64,000 nt of DNA from Peribacillus deserti (lineage in GTDB: Bacteria; Bacillota; Bacilli; Bacillales; DSM-1321): NCBI RefSeq assembly GCF_016909175.1, contig NZ_JAFBFI010000016.1, positions 62,001-126,000 of the forward strand, written 5' to 3'. The notes beneath the pieces are model-generated. The model did no database searches and was not told where the DNA came from. It worked only from the letters and a program-made list of their open reading frames with translations. Shown piece after piece: positions 61,246 to 64,000 of this stretch. Made by a program: the position numbers and the translations under genes. Each line of letters opens with the position of its first letter. Positions within the stretch are counted from its first letter, which is position 1.

Positions 61246-61599
61246 CGATAGGGTCCTGCCTTTCAAATCAAAGGAAATAGTATGTATCCCAAAATAAGAT
61301 TCCCTTCTCTTCTGTTTTTATTAGAGAATGGGCAGGTGGTATATAAAAAATATAAAGCAGGATTACTTCCAGCGTTTGTTAAAAGGTATAATCTGTATTT
61401 CTACAACAAATAATACGAGGGAGTTTAAAAGTTATTCAAAGAGTCCGACTGGGCCTAAGGGAAGTTTCAAAATGGACAAATAATTCCTATTTGGAAAACA
61501 AATCGTCTATCGAGGACGGAACGGATAGTAATGTATTCTTTTAAAATGGAAGCACTTGGATTATGGGCAGCTTAATAATAAAGGAGCAAAGTATGCCTT
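61246..61599. other. Intergenic stretch upstream of the ger operon
   Basis: Divergent spacer without a gene. The only candidate signal is a CATACTA on the - strand at about 61277-61283, similar to a sigma-G -10, but a good -35 is not seen. Confidence 0.35.
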
Positions 61600-62151
61600 A
61601 TGAAAAATCACATTCCTGCCCACGAGTTTATACATGAAGAAAGGACCAGATGGGCTGATATATTATTAGAGCACTGGTATCATAATGTCCTTTTTAGTTC
61701 GAACTGGTGGCTGTTATTATGCTGCACTTTGATTCCCTACCTCATTTGGTGGAAATTGGCTGATAAGGGAAGGTTGTTTGAAATTTTATCGTATGGAATG
61801 TTAACAGCAATTATATCCTGTTTTTTTGATACTATCGGAGTAGACTTAGGTCTCTGGGATTATCCTTCTAATTTATTTCCACTGGTTCCTTTTTTTGTTC
61901 CTGCTGATTTTACGGCAATACCGGTAACTTCCATGCTGCTATTTCAATACTTTACATCCTGGAAGACCTTTTTTGCGGCCTCCGTAGGGTTAGCGGTTGT
62001 TTTTGCATACATTTTTGAACCTCTATTTATAAAACTGCAAATATTTGAAATGTATGATTGGAAACATATTTATGGATTTATAGGCTTTACCTTCATGTTC
62101 AATATTAATTGGTTTATCATGTATTTTTTGAAAAAGCGCAAATTTGATTGA
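61600..62151 (+). CDS. CBO0543 family membrane protein
   Basis: An 183-aa integral membrane protein with about five helices. It has the CBO0543 pattern: polar N-terminus (EFIHEERTRWADILLEHW), NWWLLLCCTLIPYLIWWKLADKGRLFEIL, TIGVDLGLWDYPSNLFPLVPFFVPADFTAIPVTSMLLFQYF and FAASVGLAVVFAYIFEPLFIKLQIFEMYDWKHIYGF. Its function is unknown; similar proteins are frequent beside sporulation or germination genes in Bacilli, and here it is divergent from the ger operon. The ATG at 61600 lies 12 bases after AAAGGAGC. It is followed by a terminator. Confidence 0.78.
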   Translation: MKNHIPAHEFIHEERTRWADILLEHWYHNVLFSSNWWLLLCCTLIPYLIWWKLADKGRLFEILSYGMLTAIISCFFDTIGVDLGLWDYPSNLFPLVPFFVPADFTAIPVTSMLLFQYFTSWKTFFAASVGLAVVFAYIFEPLFIKLQIFEMYDWKHIYGFIGFTFMFNINWFIMYFLKKRKFD

Positions 62152-62600
62152 TGAGCAAAGCTGCAACCGCTTTATTTGTACTAGTCTTAGGTGAAAAAGC
62201 TGTGTAACCCCTTATCGATAAGAAAACTGATCTGATTTCTAGATCAGTTTTTATTTACTTTCAAGTGAAGTCTATTTGTTTTAAGCTTTTCCTGTTTATC
62301 TAGTCATTATCGTATCATCTTTAATATTCCCTTAATTATCCAGAAAGACTGGTGGTTAGCACCCGTATGCTTTATAATGTTTATTAAGCTGGAAGGTGCA
62401 AAAAAGCATTTAATCTGCAATTCTTTTTAACCTCCTAAATTCAGGATCACTTTTGTATAATTGCAGGTAAAGGATTAGGACCAGTCATTCATATCTCTAA
62501 GAGCAGCGATTTTTGCTGGTAAACTATAAAAAAGTTGGAAATACAACAACCTGATCTTTGATAGATTTTTATACATCATATTTTATAAGGGGCGTAATGG
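62152..62600. other. Intergenic stretch before the V4R-STAS gene
   Basis: No gene seen. It has the CBO0543 terminator near 62223-62256, then AT-rich DNA that must hold the next promoter. Confidence 0.4.
62223..62257 (+). terminator. Intrinsic terminator after the CBO0543-type gene
   Basis: A stem AAACTGATCT/AGATCAGTTT followed by TTATTTACTTT. Confidence 0.85.
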
Positions 62601-63626
62601 ATGTCTGATTCGAAGGTTCATATAAAGGTCCACTCTAATGAATTTGTTTGGGACAAGGCAGAAGGATTAGTTACCTTCGATGGAGCCCCTGCTTTATTGT
62701 TTTGGGATTCCGCGATTGAATTATTCCTTAAAACGATTGAAGAAGTATCCGGAAAGGATGTCTCTACCACTGTGTTTGAAGCTACAGGCTTCAGAATGGG
62801 GCACCTTGTGAGTTCATACTATGCAGGAAGGACTGATTTTGAAGAAATCCTCCTGCAATATAGTGACATATATCGAAATGCGGGCTGGGGAAATGTAAAT
62901 ATCTCTTATTTTTCTATAGAAGAGAAAAGAGTTACCGTTCAGCTGACAAACAGCTGGGAACATCGTATATTCAAAAGTATGGATAAAGAACAAGCAGGGG
63001 TGCTGCTGCCGAGTCATTGGGCAGGTGTTTTTAGCGGACTATTTAATGAGAATATGTGGTATAAGACTGCTCAAAGTCAGCTGGCAGGCAATTCATATGA
63101 TGAGATTGAAATATTTGCTTCTAGTATTACTCCTTCAAAGAACATACATAATTTAACCCGGCAAAAAGAACGGCAGTATATTACTGAGCTGGAATCTAAG
63201 GTGAACCAGAGGACTGAAGAATTAACCTCTTTAGTCAAAGATTTATCTTCTCCTGTTATTCCGGTATTAAAGGATATACTGGTTATTCCACTTATGGGGA
63301 CATTCAACGATGAGCGGTTTGAGGATTTAATCCAAAAAGCTCTATTTGAAATATCCAGACATCAGGCAAAGTATTTATTGATTGATTTAACCGCTATTAA
63401 TACCTTTGATGATTTTACAATAGAAGGTCTTAAAAGACTGATCGGAGCGGTTCGGCTGCTTGGTGGTACATGCATACTTGTTGGAATAGCGCCATCACTC
63501 AGTGTTCAAATGGTCCATTCTCAAGTAGATATGAACGGCATTCAGTTTTTTTCTACTCTTCAGCATGGTGTACAATACGCGCTTGAACAAAACGGTTATG
63601 ACATTACCCCTAAAAAAGAGTTCTAA
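62601..63626 (+). CDS. V4R-domain/STAS fusion regulator (RsbR-like)
   Basis: A 341-aa protein with an N-terminal V4R-like (heme/NO-sensing-type) domain of about 175 residues: EGLVTFDGAPALLFWDSAIELFLKTIEEVSG, TGFRMGHLVSSYY, and VTVQLTNSWEHRI. A coiled-coil linker (about 190-215, RQKERQYITELESKVNQRTEEL) leads to an RsbR-type STAS domain (SSPVIPVLKDILVIPLMGTF onward). The Thr171-equivalent position reads INTFDD, so Thr is Asp; the Thr205 position, in GIAPSLSVQ, is Gln. The Asp could mimic constitutive phosphorylation. A stressosome role is inferred from the STAS half. It is a single gene; the ribosome site is AAGGGG. Confidence 0.8.
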   Translation: MSDSKVHIKVHSNEFVWDKAEGLVTFDGAPALLFWDSAIELFLKTIEEVSGKDVSTTVFEATGFRMGHLVSSYYAGRTDFEEILLQYSDIYRNAGWGNVNISYFSIEEKRVTVQLTNSWEHRIFKSMDKEQAGVLLPSHWAGVFSGLFNENMWYKTAQSQLAGNSYDEIEIFASSITPSKNIHNLTRQKERQYITELESKVNQRTEELTSLVKDLSSPVIPVLKDILVIPLMGTFNDERFEDLIQKALFEISRHQAKYLLIDLTAINTFDDFTIEGLKRLIGAVRLLGGTCILVGIAPSLSVQMVHSQVDMNGIQFFSTLQHGVQYALEQNGYDITPKKEF

Positions 63627-63635
63627 TTTCAACAA

Positions 63636-63668
63636 GCAAGCTGTCACTCTTGACAGCTTGTTTTTTAT
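63636..63668 (+). terminator. Intrinsic terminator after the V4R-STAS gene
   Basis: A stem CAAGCTGTCA/TGACAGCTTG followed by TTTTTTATTTT. Confidence 0.9.
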
Positions 63669-63767
63669 TTTGGCATATGCATTAAAAATTGCTTATTTAT
63701 ACACATATTCATATCAAAGAGGGAGTATAATAGTAAATTGTAAATATGAAAAGAATGAGGTAATATT

Positions 63768-64000
63768 ATGAAAAAAATTGCGTTTCTACTATTTAGTGCG
63801 ATATTCCTTTTAGGAGCCTGTACGAATAACGGTCCCAAGAATTCGGATAAAGATAAGAATAAAATTCCTGAAATACTTTCTGTGGAACTTTCCGTACAGG
63901 AAAAAGCAGAGATTAATGAAGAAGTAAAGCTAGCAGCAAAAGTTACCCAGGGGAATGAAACGGTAGAGGATGCGGATGAAGTAAAGTTTGAAATACGTAA
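63768..64000 (+). CDS. YtkA/FixH-like lipoprotein, N-terminal part (cut by window edge)
   Basis: The first 77 codons of a lipoprotein, whose end lies beyond the window. The signal peptide ends with the lipobox LLGAC (Cys18), so it would be lipid-anchored outside the membrane. A charged spacer (NSDKDKNKIPE) is followed by the beginning of a YtkA/FixH-like immunoglobulin-type domain (ILSVELSVQEKAEINEEVKLAAKVTQGNETVEDADEV). Bacillus YtkA-type proteins are of unknown function, proposed in copper or redox homeostasis. The ATG at 63768 has a GAGG site at seven bases. Confidence 0.75.
   Translation, partial: MKKIAFLLFSAIFLLGACTNNGPKNSDKDKNKIPEILSVELSVQEKAEINEEVKLAAKVTQGNETVEDADEVKFEIR

Overview
The window comes from a low-GC, endospore-forming member of the Bacillaceae. 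The signs are an alpha/beta-type small acid-soluble spore protein, a gerA-type germinant receptor operon, GGAGG-type ribosome binding sites, frequent TTG/GTG starts, a T-box, a TPP riboswitch, an ECF sigma-W promoter and many close relatives of Bacillus subtilis genes (ydhG/fra, ydeI, yndM, yuaF-floT, the yjgC-type formate dehydrogenase pair). I see no rRNA, tRNA, CRISPR array, prophage or intact insertion sequence. I also recognise no named defence system.

Layout. 1-8.1 kb: the end of an ATP-grasp gene, tyrosine phenol-lyase, a T-box-controlled archaeal-type aspartyl-tRNA synthetase, a LysE exporter, a very small gene, an AI-2E family permease, an acetyltransferase and a SASP gene. 8.1-19.7 kb: two small stress/iron-type genes (fra, ydeI), a VOC protein, an M20 amidohydrolase, a DUF421 protein, an SPL-type radical SAM enzyme, a subtilisin-like protease, a YtcJ-type amidohydrolase, an azoreductase and yndM. 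19.8-33 kb: single-gene transcription units (MFS with a shifted C-terminus, alpha/beta hydrolase, cold-shock protein, DedA, an MHYT-PAS-GGDEF-EAL cyclic-di-GMP protein, Nudix) mixed with STAS/RsbR-like regulators and several decayed genes. 33-44 kb: pssA, an acetyltransferase, another RsbR-like protein, small or uncharacterised genes, then the formate dehydrogenase cluster (fdhF, DUF1641 subunit, fdhD). 44-50 kb: an orphan peptide-binding lipoprotein, a HIT gene broken by a stop codon, a hydrolase, and the sigma-W driven yuaF-floT membrane-microdomain operon. 50-55 kb: a thiamine salvage operon (SDR-thiM-thiD-thiE) behind a TPP riboswitch, then an MFS transporter. 55-64 kb: a YjdJ-like acetyltransferase, DUF3231, the three-gene germinant receptor operon, a CBO0543-type membrane protein, a V4R-STAS regulator, and the start of a YtkA/FixH-like lipoprotein.

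How the genes fit together. Most are monocistronic and bounded by clear terminators. The real operons are fdhF-DUF1641, yuaF-floT, SDR-thiM-thiD-thiE and gerA-gerB-gerC. The most distinctive theme is general stress signalling: four proteins end in an RsbR/RsbS-like STAS domain, and each has a different pair of residues at the two positions that RsbT phosphorylates in RsbR (Thr/Thr, Thr/Lys, Leu/Glu, Asp/Gln). A second theme is decay: at least five genes are truncated, frameshifted or nonsense-interrupted. That is either true pseudogenisation or assembly error.

I did not find a clearly new multi-gene system. The best leads are the STAS set, an Asp-rich in-frame segment between the T-box and the synthetase start, two palindromes built from IS150-type ends, a compact promoter-hairpin-terminator unit near 26.5 kb, a structured gene-free block near 47.9 kb, a GerC-type protein lacking its lipid-anchor cysteine, and an SDR enzyme heading a thiamine operon.
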